A DNA stretch of 64,000 nucleotides from Cercis canadensis. Lineage: Eukaryota; Streptophyta; Magnoliopsida; Fabales; Fabaceae. The notes below the pieces were generated by a model. The model was given only the letters and a program-made list of their open reading frames with translations, was not told the DNA's origin and made no database searches. This document shows positions 1 through 13,997 of the stretch, piece by piece; position 1 is the first letter of the stretch; every line of letters begins with the position of its first letter. The stretch is taken from the NCBI GenBank assembly GCA_003255065.1, contig QAOA01007022.1, forward strand, positions 608,420 through 672,419, in the 5' to 3' direction. Position numbers and translations under genes: made by a program.

Positions 1-3000
1 TTTATAGTTTTCCTTCATGCATATATATAGTTTTAACTTTTAAACAATTCTACAGAAGGTCGATGTAAACTTGTTTTTATTTTTCCATATTTCTAAAGGA
101 TGGTTTCTGTAGTTTCTTATTATGAAACAAATTTAATTTGTATATTGCTGGTAGGACAATCTTTGGATTCTCTATATAATTAGTAAATAGGGCAGATGTG
201 ATGTGTGTGAAATTAAAGTAAAAACTAATAAGAGGTTTGCAAGACAAAATAATAAATAATAGAAATGATAATAGTAGGGAAAAGAAAACTAAAAAGATAG
301 CAATTACAATGTGTAACCCCTAATAAACAAAAAAAAAAAAAAAACTACATATTTGTTTTGAAGTTCTTTGTTTACGAATATACGATTAAAGAACAATACT
401 ATAAAAATTCTAATGTATATTTATTTTCATTGTTTTTCCTTCACTAACAACCTTCAATGTTCTTAATTAATTACCACCAAGGTAGCTATTACTCCAAAGG
501 TCTTGCAGCAATTCAAGGTAAACAGTTGATCAACTTGCCATATGATGGGTCCAAAATAAAAGGGAACTGAAAAACTTTCCTAGCTGCAACAAACACGAAA
601 GGAATGCAAAGGAAAAAAAATTGTAGAACACCACCTAGCTAGAAGCAGGTGGCATATCACTGGCTTAGGCTTTGAAATTTTGAACGGTTCTGAGTAGAGA
701 ATGATTGTCTGCATATGAAGATATACGGTGAGTGATGAAACATCACAGCCTAATAAAGCAAAAAGCCAAGGGTTTATGGTTTCCACAAAAAGTATTATTA
801 ATTTCATGTTAGTAAAAATTAAAGATCATATCCCTATCAATTTCATATTTCACAACCCACAATAAAAGGATGTTATCATGTGAGTATCGCCAAAATTTCC
901 AGCTCCAACCTCTTCATGTTTTGCAAGGTCATTCCTTCATCTTTTAGGTACTAAATAGGCCATATTTTTGAATTTAACTTAACTATTAATTTTTTCACTC
1001 ATTAAATTTGGGGTTAGAAATAATCAAAATTATGATAATAATTATTCATTTTGGCCCACTCGATTCCATGCATGCAGGAAGCTTTTCAACGTATTTAATA
1101 ATTAATTTGTAGGAATTGTAATATCGCGGGTTATGAAGAGACAGCTTAATAATTTGTATATGTTTTCTGGACCACGTGATTTTAAATGAAATATATATAT
1201 TCTCTTGGATCCATGAGGGTCACTTCCCTTTGAATTATTATATGATCATGTCCATTATAAGTTACTTCAATCTTTTTTGATGTAGCTTTGCGTCCTATAT
1301 ATGCCAGCTTTGATTGAATAATTGAAGCTTAATAGTTCTTTAACTTATTTAATCTCACATGATTTATGTAGATCGATCCAACTTTTTGGTGTTAATTTGA
1401 CAAACTCATCCCTCTTTGTCCATTATACTTTTACGAATATTATCTTGTATTATTCCTGTCCCCCCACCTCCTTTTTTTTATTAATATCTCCTTTTCTACA
1501 ATGAAATATCAAAGCGGCAAAACCCCATCACTGAACTTTCCATAGGAAAGGGGTTACTTCTCTACTAAGAGTCATGGCTTTTAAAGGATTGAAAATTAAA
1601 AAATATTAAGCAGTCAACATTTTGTTTTAATCTCTATTACTTTGTTTCACCTAATAACCTCGTTTGAATTCTTTTGAATTCTAACAATATTCTGACAGAT
1701 TTTCCTTAGACTAAATAACATCATTCTTAAAAATTAACAATTTCAATTTTTGCTAGATTTGAAAATTGGAAGTTCCTTAAAATTACTTTGAGTAAATTAT
1801 ATTGAACGCCCTTGAGCTTTAAGAAACATATACTCACATCCCTATTAGTTTGAAATTATACTATACAAAGATTTAACCCTTTGATTTGAAATTATACAAT
1901 GATCCTCCAATCTGTTTACAAAAATTGTAGCTCAAAATTAGGTATTTTAAAGTATAAAGAGAATAATAATAATAATTCAAGGCCATATCTTTCTTCATCA
2001 AAAAGGGTTTGTAATCTAAACATAAATTTCACATCAAGCTATTAATGTTACTGTTTCTATTAACAAATAATAATTCATTTTATAATTTGAAACTAGAATC
2101 AATTCATTGTAAGTTACTCTTATTCTTTTTCTTCTCATAGCCGAAGGGTTTCACATAAACAACTAGCTGTTGAAATTCATTGGCCCAATATATTGATTAT
2201 TCACCTCTTCATGTTCATCTTTGTCCAAGCTCTTTTTAACTTGTTACGCTGATGTTTTATCATTTTGATGAACATATATTCGTGGTATTAATATATGACA
2301 AAAACTCACTAGCTAGTCAATAGTCATCCATGCACATAATAACCAAAAAAATAAAAAATTAATTTATCTTCAAAATGTTATCTTTTTCCAGCTGCATTAT
2401 TGAGAGGGAATCTCGCTTTTAGTTCCTATGATTTATTTGTAAAACAAAGAGGTAAAGAGTGTGTTTAATTTCCAGTTCCAAACTAACCTTACAGTGACTA
2501 CTATATGTTGACATCTCACCTCTAGTACGACCATTCTAACCATAAAAGGAGCGCACCTATTAAAATGTTGCTTCCCATGCAAAATACCTACCACCACTTT
2601 CTCTACTCCCTAGCTAGATCAGATAAATCAATACATATATACCATATTGATAAAACCTATAGAAAGAGACCTGATTAGGAACTTGAAATTAAACTAAGTA
2701 CGAGACCGTATTGGTGTGTTATAGGGAGTAAAGTGTGTATAAATAATTAATGATTTTTTTAATAAATCTATAAATTCTTAAAAATATATTTTATATTTTA
2801 TATATATAAAATGGAAATTTTTTAGGCTATGCCATAACTATTTGTAACGAACGTACATTGAGTGGTTGTCCCACATGTTTCACACTCACACATTTAGAGT
2901 CCTACAACATCTAAGACTCAAGTTGATTGCTGTGAGATATCTTCACATGAGGTTACCTTGGGGATATTGATCATAATTCATATATAGATAAAACAATTTG

Positions 3001-4276
3001 GAATGGGTATATGATAAATGTCGAAGAAATTCTATTAAATTCCCTCTCGCTGTCATTTGGGCACTGTGTCACATTACTAACTACCCAACAACAGAGATTT
3101 AATTGTCAATTTAAGTCATAATTTCTGTGAGTCGAAAGTGCAATTAGTGGTGGCGACCATCCTATGATTCTTCTAAAGAATGATATTAGATAAAGCCACG
3201 TACGATAAATTAAAAAGGAGAATATCTATATATGTGCAACCACTTATGGTTATGTGGTTACTGTTTTTGTCGTCTAATTTGATCTTCTAGGTTGTCGGAG
3301 CTCAATAATAATTAATTTCCCTCTTTTTCTAATTAATGGGCAGTGACAAATTTATAATTATGTCGACTTTTGTAGAAATTAATTTACAGAAAATGTTGAT
3401 TGATTTATTCATGTTTATTACTTAGTAAGATTTGGGTGGCATACTAATTTTTACTCTTTTTTATATAATGGAGTTTTCCATGCATATATAACGAATGCAA
3501 TTAAATATACAATAATATGTAAATTGCTATTAATGAAAGTTTCATATTATATTGGTAAAAAATAGTGCATTTTCATGTAATAAAGAGAAAGTAATTTCTA
3601 GGTTTTGTGGATTGGTGATCTGTCAGATGGTTGTTATGCAACTGACCCTATTAGTGTTAGAGATAATTTTTTTTTTTTTATAGAATCATGGTTAATGATT
3701 AATGATTACATAAGTTTAACCCAAATACCCAGTTGGAACCATTTTGCTTTGCTGTAATTTGCCAAACTGATCCATGCCTAGGAAAACCAATAGAGCCACT
3801 AATAAAAGTAAATAATATAAAATTATTAGTCTTCTTCAATGGAAAATAGAGGTTAATTTTAACTGAAAGGGAAGAACAAATAAATAAATGAATAAATAAA
3901 AGGAGAAAGAGATGGGTATGAAATATCAAGACCAGTAGTGCCGGTTAGTAACTAAAAGTGGTTGCTCCATCGTCTATCAGCAAAAATTAATGATTAGAGT
4001 CAAGGAATTTAGGGCAGAATGAAAATGATTAGTGCTGTGACCTCTGAACCTTTCTTAACTAAATGCATTTCTGCCAATATTATATTGATGACGTTACAAA
4101 GAAAGTGAACCACAATTACTATATGTGTTATATTATTTTACAGGTAGAAAGTTAAATAGAGTCATTCAACCTTACATAAGGGCTAAACATGGGTGATAAA
4201 CCCTAGATTCATTCTAATTAAATAATCTACTATCAGTCTATCACACTCTCGAACCAAAAAACTTAATTAATATTTA

Positions 4277-4668
4277 GAGAAAATTATTTATTGGTTTTTC
4301 AAGTTAGCCAAAAAGAGATAATTTAATTCTAAACATAAAAAAATTTTAATTTGGATCCTCCTATACCGGTAAGAAATATCCAAAATATTTTTTTGGTGTT
4401 ATGTGATTATTCTATTTATTTTAAATATAATAATCACTTATGTGAACAAAATTACCATATAGTACCAAAAGATAAACTACATATGTGAATAGAATAAATA
4501 CATAACATCAAAGAATAACTACATATGTTAATAGATTAAGCACATAGCAATATGGTGTATTTTAGACATTTCATACAGTATGAGAAGAACTAAATTGAAA
4601 TTTCTCTATGTTTAAAATTATATAAATAATTTTTTTATCAATTTGAGAAACTACATAATAATTTTCTC
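4277..4668. mobile_element. MULE-type MITE, 392 bp, with perfect 9-bp target duplication
   Basis: The element starts GAGAAAATTATT and ends AATAATTTTCTC. Roughly the outer 100 bases of each end are imperfect inverted copies of each other, for example the left segment with ATTTGGATCCTCC against the right segment with AGAAGAACTAAATT. The 9-mer TAATATTTA occurs directly on both sides (4268-4276 and 4669-4677). Nine-base target duplications with long inverted ends are typical of Mutator-like elements. No coding capacity is visible, so it is non-autonomous. Confidence 0.75.
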
Positions 4669-4915
4669 TAATATTTATATATTATATATCTTATTCTATA
4701 GAATATTGGTCTAAAGTTGAATCACGTCTCTTTCTTCACAAGCTTACTATTTGACTTGTGCGAAATATATTTACTTTATGATGAAGACCACGCATATATT
4801 TAGTAGTATACAAGTACTTAATTTTTTTTTTTCTAATTACATGACCATACTGAAGCTTGAACTTTTGACATTCTACAAACTATCAAAATCTTTTATCTTT
4901 CGACAACCCTTAGTG

Positions 4916-5007
4916 GCTTAGATTAACTTTTTTTTTTAAAAGTGTGGTATTATTTGATCTNGCTTAGATTAACTTTTTTTTTTTAAAAGTGTGGTATTAT
5001 TTGATCT
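4916..5007. repeat. Direct duplication around single N at 4961 (assembly scar)
   Basis: About 45 bases (4916-4960) are repeated almost exactly after the N (4962-5007), differing by one T in a homopolymer. It is best explained as unmerged overlapping contig ends. Confidence 0.8.
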
Positions 5008-6592
5008 TTTTACTCTAGATTAAATTGAAATATTACATTATTCTTTTGTTTTCTAAAAGTTGTTTCATTTTGTACTGAGAAAAATCTATAGTGAAGGTTT
5101 CACATCATTTAATTAGTTGAAAAATTATCTTTACTAGCAAATTTAACATTGAACATCGGTTATTTTCTTATTAAGGATACACCATTGCATGGGAAAAATG
5201 ATCTCTGTGTAGTCTATTAAGTTAAGTGAGTAGTTAGCCCAGATTTCGTGAAAGCAAAAAAAAACAAAGAAGTCGTTAATTTTTATGGCAACTTGACCTG
5301 TTTAAATTGAGCAACTTCACATTTTATAGCAGTTTTAATTAATTAATTCATTAACTGCATGGTGGCAAGTAATATTTAATTATCTTTCAAAACAACCACC
5401 AACTTCATTATCCAATGTCATACCCTTCCTTTCAGAAAAAAACAGAAAAATACAAGTTAATCATGATTCATAATGACACAGATCAATGACTGCTTTTGTT
5501 ACTAATGTGCGTTGAGATTTTGTACTTGTTAGTTTAATCACTATCCTATAATGACGGACATTCTCAACAAAAGCTTCGGTTTAAAATTCATCAGTGGAGC
5601 CGAAATGCAAATAGTAGATATAAAGGATGGTCTAGGCGTCTAGCTAAAGAATTTCAATCTTTACAGCTAAACGAAGTTAAAAGATTCAAATATTTTCTAA
5701 TTTTAACAAAGAAAGAGAAATGAGATTTTGAATACAATATCACAATCAAGATTCCTGATCATTTAAAATGTTCTATTAAGCGTACCCTGCTTTCCTTTTT
5801 GACTGTACATGGCAAAGAAATTGGCGCAGCGTTTTTATCCAATGGCGATGAAAGAGGAAGAAGAAGAAGAAGAACAACAACAACAAGAAGAACTTGTGCA
5901 TGGAATTTTTCCCATGCATGAACCAAAAGAAGAAGAAATGGCTTGAAGCTGTGCAGGGAAACTTTTCCATGTAGAAGCAATTCCACACTCCCTTGTCTCC
6001 AAAAGTGATCTCAGGTATAATTGGCAAAATTGATTATCAACCTTTTTAAATATCGTTAGACTTTTTTGTAATTTCTTGACCACCCATATAAATCACTTTA
6101 AAATGAAGTAGAAGAAAAACAACAAGAGGAAGAATTAAATTTGTGCAGGGCATCTTTTCCAAGTATAAGTAAGAAGAAGAATTTGACTTATTATACGGCA
6201 AAATTAACAAACTTTATTAGTTTTCAAATATTAAATTTTGTTTTCCTCCCATATGGCTTGCTTTATGAATATATAATTGATTTTTTATTCGGTAATCAGA
6301 ATTTGACTAGCTTAGATTTGTGAAAATAGTGTTTCATAACAATAATAAAATTAAAAAAAAAATTGTAATTTAGGTGAAGTTAGTAAAAACAGAAAAGCTG
6401 AGGCAAAAAATTTGGTGTGATACGATAGTGATAGAACATAAACGAGAGTAGGTGGTCAAGGGGGGTTGTTATTATAACTATAGGTGGTTGTGTATATGAG
6501 TAGTGACAATTAGAGTTGGGAGAAGGGGGAGGGGGTGATGATTCAAGATGGTCAAAAGAATAGGAGCTAGGGTATGCAATATATGGAGGATA

Positions 6593-6755
6593 TGGTATAA
6601 TAGTGAGTGATGGTGATGGTAAAAATAACAATGATAGAGAGGAGATAACATGACGTACAATTAAAGTTAGTAANTGGTATAATAGTGAGTGATGGTGACG
6701 GTAAAAATAACAATGATAGAGAGGAGATAACATGACGTACAATTAAAGTTAGTAA
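6593..6755. repeat. Direct duplication around single N at 6674 (assembly scar)
   Basis: An 81-base copy (6593-6673) is followed by N and then the same 81 bases (6675-6755) with a single visible difference (GATGGTGATGG versus GATGGTGACGG). The pattern matches the other N sites of the window. Confidence 0.85.
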
Positions 6756-8620
6756 ACGTTACCAAACCGTTTGTATGATATGATAGTTCAATTTATTCTA
6801 CGTAAGTTCATGCTATGATGTATATGTTCTAATTTTGGTATGGTAAAGTCTTTTGAAACTTAACATAAAATTATGCTTTTAACAAAGAAAGAAAGAAAGA
6901 TTAAGAGAATGAACTATGAAAGAAAAATTAGGTAGTCCATGCATAGAATTTCAAAATTTATCACTATTACAAGTCATTATAGTGAAATATCAAAATTATT
7001 ATTATGATTTCCTAAATCATACAATTAAATTAGAATTCTTCCCTGCAACTAAAAACTTCTATCTAAAATTAGAAAACATTCTTATAATTTATAAAATTTT
7101 AAGATAAAACTGTTGATGAAAATATTATATAATGTAATTTTCAAATTAATGTATCCCATAATAGAGATGCTTGACAGTGTCACACTGGAAATATATGCAT
7201 GCAGGAAACACTTTGCGTTATTAGATGTACAATTTTTCTGTTCAAGTATTATATCTGGAGAAAGGATATGAAATACCAATCCAGTGAATATACATTTCTA
7301 AGAAAATTTCCCAAAATGATAAAGATTTAAGAAATTGATCAAATAAATAAAAATATGGGTTTGATGTAAACAAAATGCTTAGACACGTAAACATATATAA
7401 AATTGAATTTCATAAACATTTTATGCATAGATATGTAATATATAGTTAAACAGGTAATATCTGAATATTGAAAAAAATCCTTGCAGTTGCAAACCAGAAT
7501 CTTCTTAATTAGCAGTTAAACCTAAATCCTCTTTATATGTACATACGTAATATAAGAGATCTCAATATTCCACAGCATATTTTAGTTTGAGCATGATTAT
7601 TATCAATACTGATTAATCTATCTATTAGCTTTTGACTTTTCTCTCGACAAATAATTGAAACCGAGACGATAAAATAGAGAAAAATAACCAAGAAATTAAA
7701 TTAGGAAAAGAAAAGAAGAAAGAAAGCAATTAGGAAACAGGGTGAGAAAAAGAGACAAAGTATAATGCATGTATAAAACCCAACATGATATTGTCAAATC
7801 AAAAGGCCATGAAATAATCGAGGGCAGCTATGATATATTGATTAATATATTTTCTATAATAGCAAAATGGTCATTCCCACTTGTTCCAATCCATCACATT
7901 TTTCTTCTTTTCATCTAACGGGCCCTGAAAGCGCAACCCCTACCCCATCATCTTTTTTTTTTTTCTTGTTGCGGTGGTTGCCCAAGCCAAACATGAGAGA
8001 GAATGGGAAAGAGAAAGAGAGAAAAAGAGCTATAACTAGCTCTAAAAAAAAAAAAAGAATAATACTATTTATACATTAATTAATCTTACATAATTTAAGT
8101 TTAACATAAAAAAGTTTAATTAAGTGGCTACTTAAACTTTAAAATTATGACAACTATATATGTTAATGTAAAATAAATATAAAATTAAGTAACATTATTT
8201 AAAAAAAAAAAAAAGAGGGAGGTTAATTACCCTTCCCTTTGGTCCATGGTTGTTTAAGAGGTGCTTTTCTATGGAGATTTTAAGGTCGGGGGTCGTAGTT
8301 GTGGATGTGGGCGTGCGCCCTTACTCTTCTAACTTGCCCACAACGTCCATTTTTTGTGGGACCCTTAAGTGATACCCGCATACACATGGGCCCCACACAC
8401 AATTTACCCTAAACTGTAATCTCCCATTTCTCCATCCTTCTTGGTAGGTGGCTCTTCTCGCAGAATAGTAAAACGAACCCCACTTCTTATATATATAGAC
8501 CTATTCTACCAGTTGGTGTGCGCTTTAAATATTAAAGCAAAACAAACGCTATACATATTTTCTTTTCAAAATTTCTCTTTTGTGTCTTTTGGTCCTTTGT
8601 GTCCCACAGGGCCACAGCAC

Positions 8621-8630
8621 ATATATATAG
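8621..8630 (+). promoter_or_regulatory. Possible TATA box of the NAC gene
   Basis: ATATATATAG lies about 180 bases before the NAC start codon, followed by CT-rich sequence compatible with a transcription start and leader. A second TATA-like string (8762-8770) is only about 35-40 bases before the ATG, which would leave almost no leader. This call rests on composition and spacing only. Confidence 0.3.
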
Positions 8631-8804
8631 TCTTCCTTTATAATACTCATTCACTCCAGTAGTACACCACCTGATTATCTTCCCTTTTCCTTTCTTGTAC
8701 CTATTCCTCTGAATGTGTTTTATCTGTTTGGATCCCAAGAAAATTTGAATCACTTTCTAGCCTATATATATCAATTAAGCTAGTAAGCCTACTTTGTGAT
8801 CTGA

Positions 8805-10459
8805 ATGCCAGAAAGCATGAGTATATCCGTGAATGGACAATCTCAAGTTCCTCCTGGTTTTCGGTTTCATCCAACGGAAGAGGAGCTGTTGCAGTACTAC
8901 TTGAGGAAGAAGGTCTCTTATGAGAAGATTGACCTTGATGTTATTCGAGATGTTGATCTAAATAAGCTCGAGCCTTGGGATATACAAGGTGAGAACTGAG
9001 ATGCTTTGAAGAAATTGCTTCCTCTAATTGATTTTCTTTGTTCTTCCTTGGAGTGTTTCATCATCTCATTTGGTATCCCTTTGTATATGAGTTGTTCATC
9101 ATCTCATTGGGTTGTTGCAGAGAAGTGCAAAATAGGAACCACCCCTCAACAAGATTGGTATTTCTTCAGCCACAAAGACAAGAAGTATCCCACTGGAACG
9201 CGTACCAACCGCGCCACAGCAGCCGGGTTTTGGAAGGCCACCGGCCGTGACAAGGTGATATATAGCAACGGAAAGAGGATCGGAATGAGAAAGACTCTTG
9301 TTTTCTACAAAGGCCGAGCACCACATGGCCAAAAGTCTGATTGGATCATGCATGAATATAGACTAGATGACAACACCAGCGACTCCACCATTGTAAGTAA
9401 CTCATCAGACAAACAAATATATATAGTTTCTTTCTTTCATTCAATATTCTTTGAAAAGATATATATATATGGTTAAGTCATTACTATGACTTAAACAGAG
9501 AGACATCTACTCTAACGACGTGAACTAACCCTGCAGGGTGGCTAGCTAAACGGATGTAGTTTCTTTATATTTAGACCATTTCTTTATATTAGCTATACAA
9601 GTATGGCATAATACTTTAACCATTAATTACTAGTAATTAATACGGTCTTATTTGTTTGAAATTTTAGGTGTCAAATGTTATGGGAGATGGATCCCAGGAA
9701 GAAGGATGGGTGGTATGCAGAATATTCAAGAAGAAGAACCACCTCAAAACCCTAGACAGCCCTCTAGCTTCCTCAGTCACAACCCACATGTTTGATTCCT
9801 GTGACGAGGGAGCTTTGGAGCAGATACTTCAGCAAATGGGTAGAAGTTGCAAGGAAGAAAACGAAGGCAACAACAACAACAATGGAAGATTTGCTAGACC
9901 AAGAGGCTTTGACTCAGTTGCCGTCAACAACAACAATGGCTACCTTGACAGGTTCATGAAGCTTCCAAGCTTAGAGAGTCCAAAATCGACAAGCTTAGAG
10001 AATGGAGGAGGGTACCAACCCATTATTCCAGATATGGTCACCGTCACAGACAATGAAGGGTCATTCTCAACGCACCAGGTGAGTGGTGGTGACCCCAACA
10101 TGGTTCATCATCAAATGGAGTCATCATCATCAAATGGCCTCACCAACTGGGCAGCCCTGGATCGGCTGGTAGCTTCCCAGCTGAATGGCCAAACAGAGGC
10201 TTCTAGGCAATTAGCTTGCTTCAATGACCCCACTTTGGGTTATTGCACTAGTGCTGACCATGATCTGCAGCCATTGCCGACCCTACGATCATCATCATTT
10301 TCATCAATAATATCATCATCACACACCAGGTCTGCTTACAGTATTAGTCCCACACTGGATAATTCCAGCGAGATTGACCTATGGAACTTTGCAAGATCAA
10401 CATCATCGCTATTGTCATCCTCGGAACCACTTTGCCACGTGTCCAACACATCAGTGTAA
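8805..10459 (+). CDS. NST1/SND1-like: NAC transcription factor, NST/SND1 (secondary wall) clade
   Basis: Three coding exons (8805-8988, 9121-9392, 9668-10459) with GT-AG introns encode 415 residues. The NAC DNA-binding and dimerisation domain spans about residues 15-172. Visible motifs are [65 protein letters not shown] and [13 protein letters not shown]. The opening [16 protein letters not shown] and the APHGQKSDW wording are characteristic of NST1/NST2/SND1(NST3). In Arabidopsis these nuclear factors switch on cellulose, xylan and lignin genes in fibres and endothecium. The Ser/Asn-rich C-terminal half keeps clade-type activation segments: [12 protein letters not shown] (about 202-214), KLPSLESP (250-257) and [14 protein letters not shown] (313-326). 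The introns sit at the usual NAC positions (after WDIQ and inside the domain before subdomain E). The ATG at 8805 is preferred, although the Met at residue 5 could also serve. I cannot separate NST1 from SND1 orthology by eye. Confidence 0.95.
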
Positions 10460-11897
10460 CCGAATAATGGCATGTGTCATATAATTAAATATATAAATAA
10501 TATTAATATCAGCATATACGATCATGTTTAGTTCTTCAAGTCAGAGGATTATTACAGACAGTTATATGTGATAATTAGTGTTGCTAGTTACTTTAGTGAA
10601 AAATTGGGGATATGTGAGATAAATAAGAAAAAAGGGGCGGAAGGAATTGAAGATTTTAGATGGGGTGGCATTGTCAAACATGGGTCTTTGCTTAATCACG
10701 ATGTCTACCATTAATTTTAATTTTAATTTTAATCTTTATTATTATTTCTTTTTTTTACTTTTTTTTTTTTTTGGTATCTAGAAGAATTGCAGATTAAACT
10801 CATTGGTCACTTTGATAATCTTTATTGTTTTTCTAAATGTAATTATAAGGGGCTAACTTTTTTATCTTTGTGAGATCATGATGATGAATAAGGTCATGTT
10901 GCTAATTATCTGCTCTTCGTCTTTGTGTCACGTGGTTTGTCGGTTTGTTTGAGGAAGATGCAGAGCCCATGGCTGAGCTTTGTCCTATTGTACAAAGACT
11001 CTCTATGGCTGAAAGTGAGTTACCGAGGGCAAGGTTGATGGGCTCCCCTAAAACATGCATGAGTACAAATACAAAGAGAGAGAAAGAGAGAGAGAGACGG
11101 GTAATTGAGCTGCATAGTGCTTATGCTTTTAAGCAAGTCAAAAGAGAATCTCAAAGGGTTCATACGTAAGCTTTACATATTGATTTCGTCATTATAATTA
11201 GAGTAATTAAAAGTGAAAGGGAAATTACCAGTTTTTTTATGGCCTAATTCCATCAGTTTTGTCTTGGTTGTGGGATATTGTTCATAAACTATACCTCAAC
11301 TCTATGCAGAAATTAAATGTCCATAAGAAAACTACTATTATGCTTCCTCTTCGCATATAGTGCACATACATATATCATTGTTTTTTTTTTTTTCTTCTTT
11401 CTTCTCAGTTCTCATTCTTCTGGGGGGGATTTCACTTTCAATTCAAAATGATCAAACGTAAGGTAGAGGTAGGGTTTCGTTTGGACCACTTTCTCTTTTT
11501 CACACCAATTAATATATTCTCTTGTGGGTACTTACTGCTCAACTCACGAAAATTTTGTCATCTTTGATGTACATTTTTGCGTTCGTGAGTCTATTCTAAG
11601 AGATACTAGCTAGTATCTCCCTTATAGCTCTCACCTGTCTTTTCCTTCATTAGGCTTTCGCCTTGCGGACCACATGAATTTCTCTCTAGAAAGATTATAA
11701 ACCCAAAATTAACAAGCAACCATCGTTTCTTCTACTAAACTTCTTTCTTTACTTAATCACGAGTTATCTATCGTCTGTGGGGATGGGAAGGTTGGTTGAT
11801 TAAGGTTAAAGACGTACAAATAATTGACCAATAATTTTACATATTATACTTGAAAGGTTTACCTTTCAAAAAAAAAAAAATTTATGATAGATTTGGT

Positions 11898-12411
11898 ATT
11901 TTTTTATTTTTGATGCAACAAAGGATATAACAATTGCACCTAAATCTTCGAAAATCTCGAGCCAACTAATTTAAACTCAAATGACTACTAATTGTTTCTA
12001 ATTCCTTCTAATCAATAAGTAAGACAGAATATAATTCATCTCCACCTACCACTTAAAATCCATTAAAATAGTTCATTTTGATTTTGACTAATTAAATCGT
12101 AATTAGCTAGTTAAAGGGAAAAAACAATGAACATTTGTTTTGTTTAAGAAATTTNATTTTTTATTTTTGATGCAACAAAAGATATAACAATTGCACCTAA
12201 ATCTTCCAAAATCTCGAGCTAACTAAGTTAAACTCAAATGACTACTAATTGTTTCTAATTCCTTCTAATCAATAAGTAAGACAGAATATAATTCATCTCC
12301 ACCTACCACTTAAAATCCATTAAAATAGTTCATTTTGATTTTGACTAATTAAATCGTAATTAGCTAGTTAAAGGGAAAAAACAATGAACATTTGTTTTGT
12401 TTAAGAAATTT
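11898..12411. repeat. About 257-bp direct duplication around single N at 12155 (assembly scar)
   Basis: The sequence 11898-12154 recurs at 12156-12411 with only a few substitutions (for example AAAGGATATAAC versus AAAAGATATAAC, GAGCCAACTAA versus GAGCTAACTAA). Both copies run through to TTTAAGAAATTT. Confidence 0.85.
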
Positions 12412-13978
12412 ATCGAAGGTAAATAAGTAAAACATAAACGATGTTGTTTACTTACAGGTGACACTGAAAATAACTCATTTCAAAGAAAGGGTGACACTAG
12501 TTAAGTGTTTCGTACACCATAATATCATATTATACATAATCTTAGATTATGGAGTTGAACTACATTTTTTGGTATGCTATTATTAGATTACACCCTATAA
12601 TTCAGTACAAATCAATGGTTGTAATTCAATTTCCGTACAAAAGTTAGAGAATCTAAGATTACAGCCTCTAATTTAATGCCACCCAAGGGCTAAAATGCAC
12701 TCTCAATTAGGGAATCTTAAATACCCTTATCAAATCCCTTTTATTTTATACCCATAATTCAAAAGTTTTCAAGTTAGATTTGCATGCAAACCAATAAGAA
12801 TTACAACAAGCATTTGTTGTTAATTAGAGGGTTTTGAAGCTAAAAGGTTGCCAATTTTTTCCAGTCAATATTTTTTTCGTTTATTTTGTTTGGTTAATCA
12901 AAATTTGGGTTACATAACGAGCTATCAGTTTCTAATGGAATTTAGGTTTGAGATTTTCAAAATAAACCTTGAATTGTCAGAACAGGAGGAAAGCTATGAT
13001 AATGTCAAGAAACCTCCTGCAATACTATGATGATACCTTGGCGCTCGATCGTCAACTCAACCGAAGCGTTTCGTTTTCTCTGATAAATGGTTAATTATGA
13101 GTATATTCGGTTATGGGGGAAACAGAATATAAGAATAAGAAAGACAAGCGTGCAGTAGCAGTATTAATTATTTGGTGACGACTCACTCAACGACAAACAC
13201 GAAGTGGTATGCTTGTGTGATCTTGAAAATTTTCAAAAGAATAATGAGAATAATGAAAGAAAATTAAGAGCAATAAAAGTTAAGAATTAATTAATCAGTA
13301 GCGGAATTCAAGGCCATGCCACCAACCACACCATACCATCAGGTTTACTTTACGTACATTTTATTCTCCAGTTATCAGAAAACGACCCTAACGTCAGCAG
13401 CCTTAGCTACCCTCAAATCTTTGTCTCCTCTAATTGAATTCCATGTACTACTGTATCTGTTTTTATTAAATTCAATTATTTTATATTTCCTTTTTCCCCC
13501 CCCTTTCTGTCAAAGGGGAGAGAGGGGCAAACGAGAAAGTGTGCTTCTCCTGTTCTGTGTTTCTTTGTTTCTACCTTTATCTCGTCTAAATTGTGTTATG
13601 CGAATGCGACACTCATTATTGCAACCAAGTGGGTCTATTGAAGCTTTACACTTTTTTTCTCAACCTCTGAACATACATACTTTGTGAACTCCATTAAAAT
13701 AACAAAAGAAGCCCTACATACGGAAACAAAGAAATATATGAGTCACTTTTAGGGATTTTCAATAAAAAAAACAAACGAATTAAGATGTTTAATTTTTATT
13801 TTCCTAAAATGTACTGCATATAATGGCACTTTGTTAGAATGCGTATGAGCAGGTGACTAAGATTTTGATTCATTATTTTAAGTTAGCTTTTCTTGTTTTT
13901 ATGAAAAAAAATTTAGAACATAGTATTTTTCATAGATTTTTCTACTTTCTCAAGTAAAAAAATATGATACCTATTTTC

Positions 13979-13997
13979 TATATATATATATATATAT
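13979..13997. repeat. (AT)n microsatellite
   Basis: Uninterrupted TA dinucleotide repeat of about 9-10 units. Confidence 0.9.

Larger units (their letters stand above)
1..8400. other. AT-rich intergenic region upstream of the NAC gene
   Basis: I see no convincing gene here. Open frames are short, low in complexity and lack family motifs. The stretch holds one MITE (4277-4668), two assembly duplications around single N bases (4961 and 6674), and a purine-rich GAA/CAA tract near 5850-5890. Around 5890-6170 there is a loosely repeated motif of the type TGTGCAGGGNNNCTTTTCC. Poly-A/T tracts and a tract resembling nested small repeats (8040-8215) lie closest to the NAC gene. The last few hundred bases before 8805 are probably its promoter and leader. 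Confidence 0.6.

Noticed and set aside
5809-5946. 45-codon plus-strand frame with a Glu7-Gln4 run, opposite to Phe/Leu-rich minus-strand frames
   Set aside because: It is made largely of a GAA/CAA triplet repeat with no conserved motif, and the opposite-strand frames are mirror images of the same repeat.
6380-6742. 120-codon minus-strand frame with His/Tyr/Leu/Ser repeats
   Set aside because: It runs through the N at 6674 and is extended by the assembly duplication; the composition is simple-repeat-like.
10945-11169. 74-codon plus-strand frame after the NAC gene
   Set aside because: It begins at a TTG codon rather than ATG, ends in residues encoded by a GA repeat, and has no recognised domain.
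13316-13687. 123-codon plus-strand frame with hydrophobic stretch
   Set aside because: The hydrophobic part comes from poly-T and poly-C tracts, and there is no family motif or supporting gene structure.
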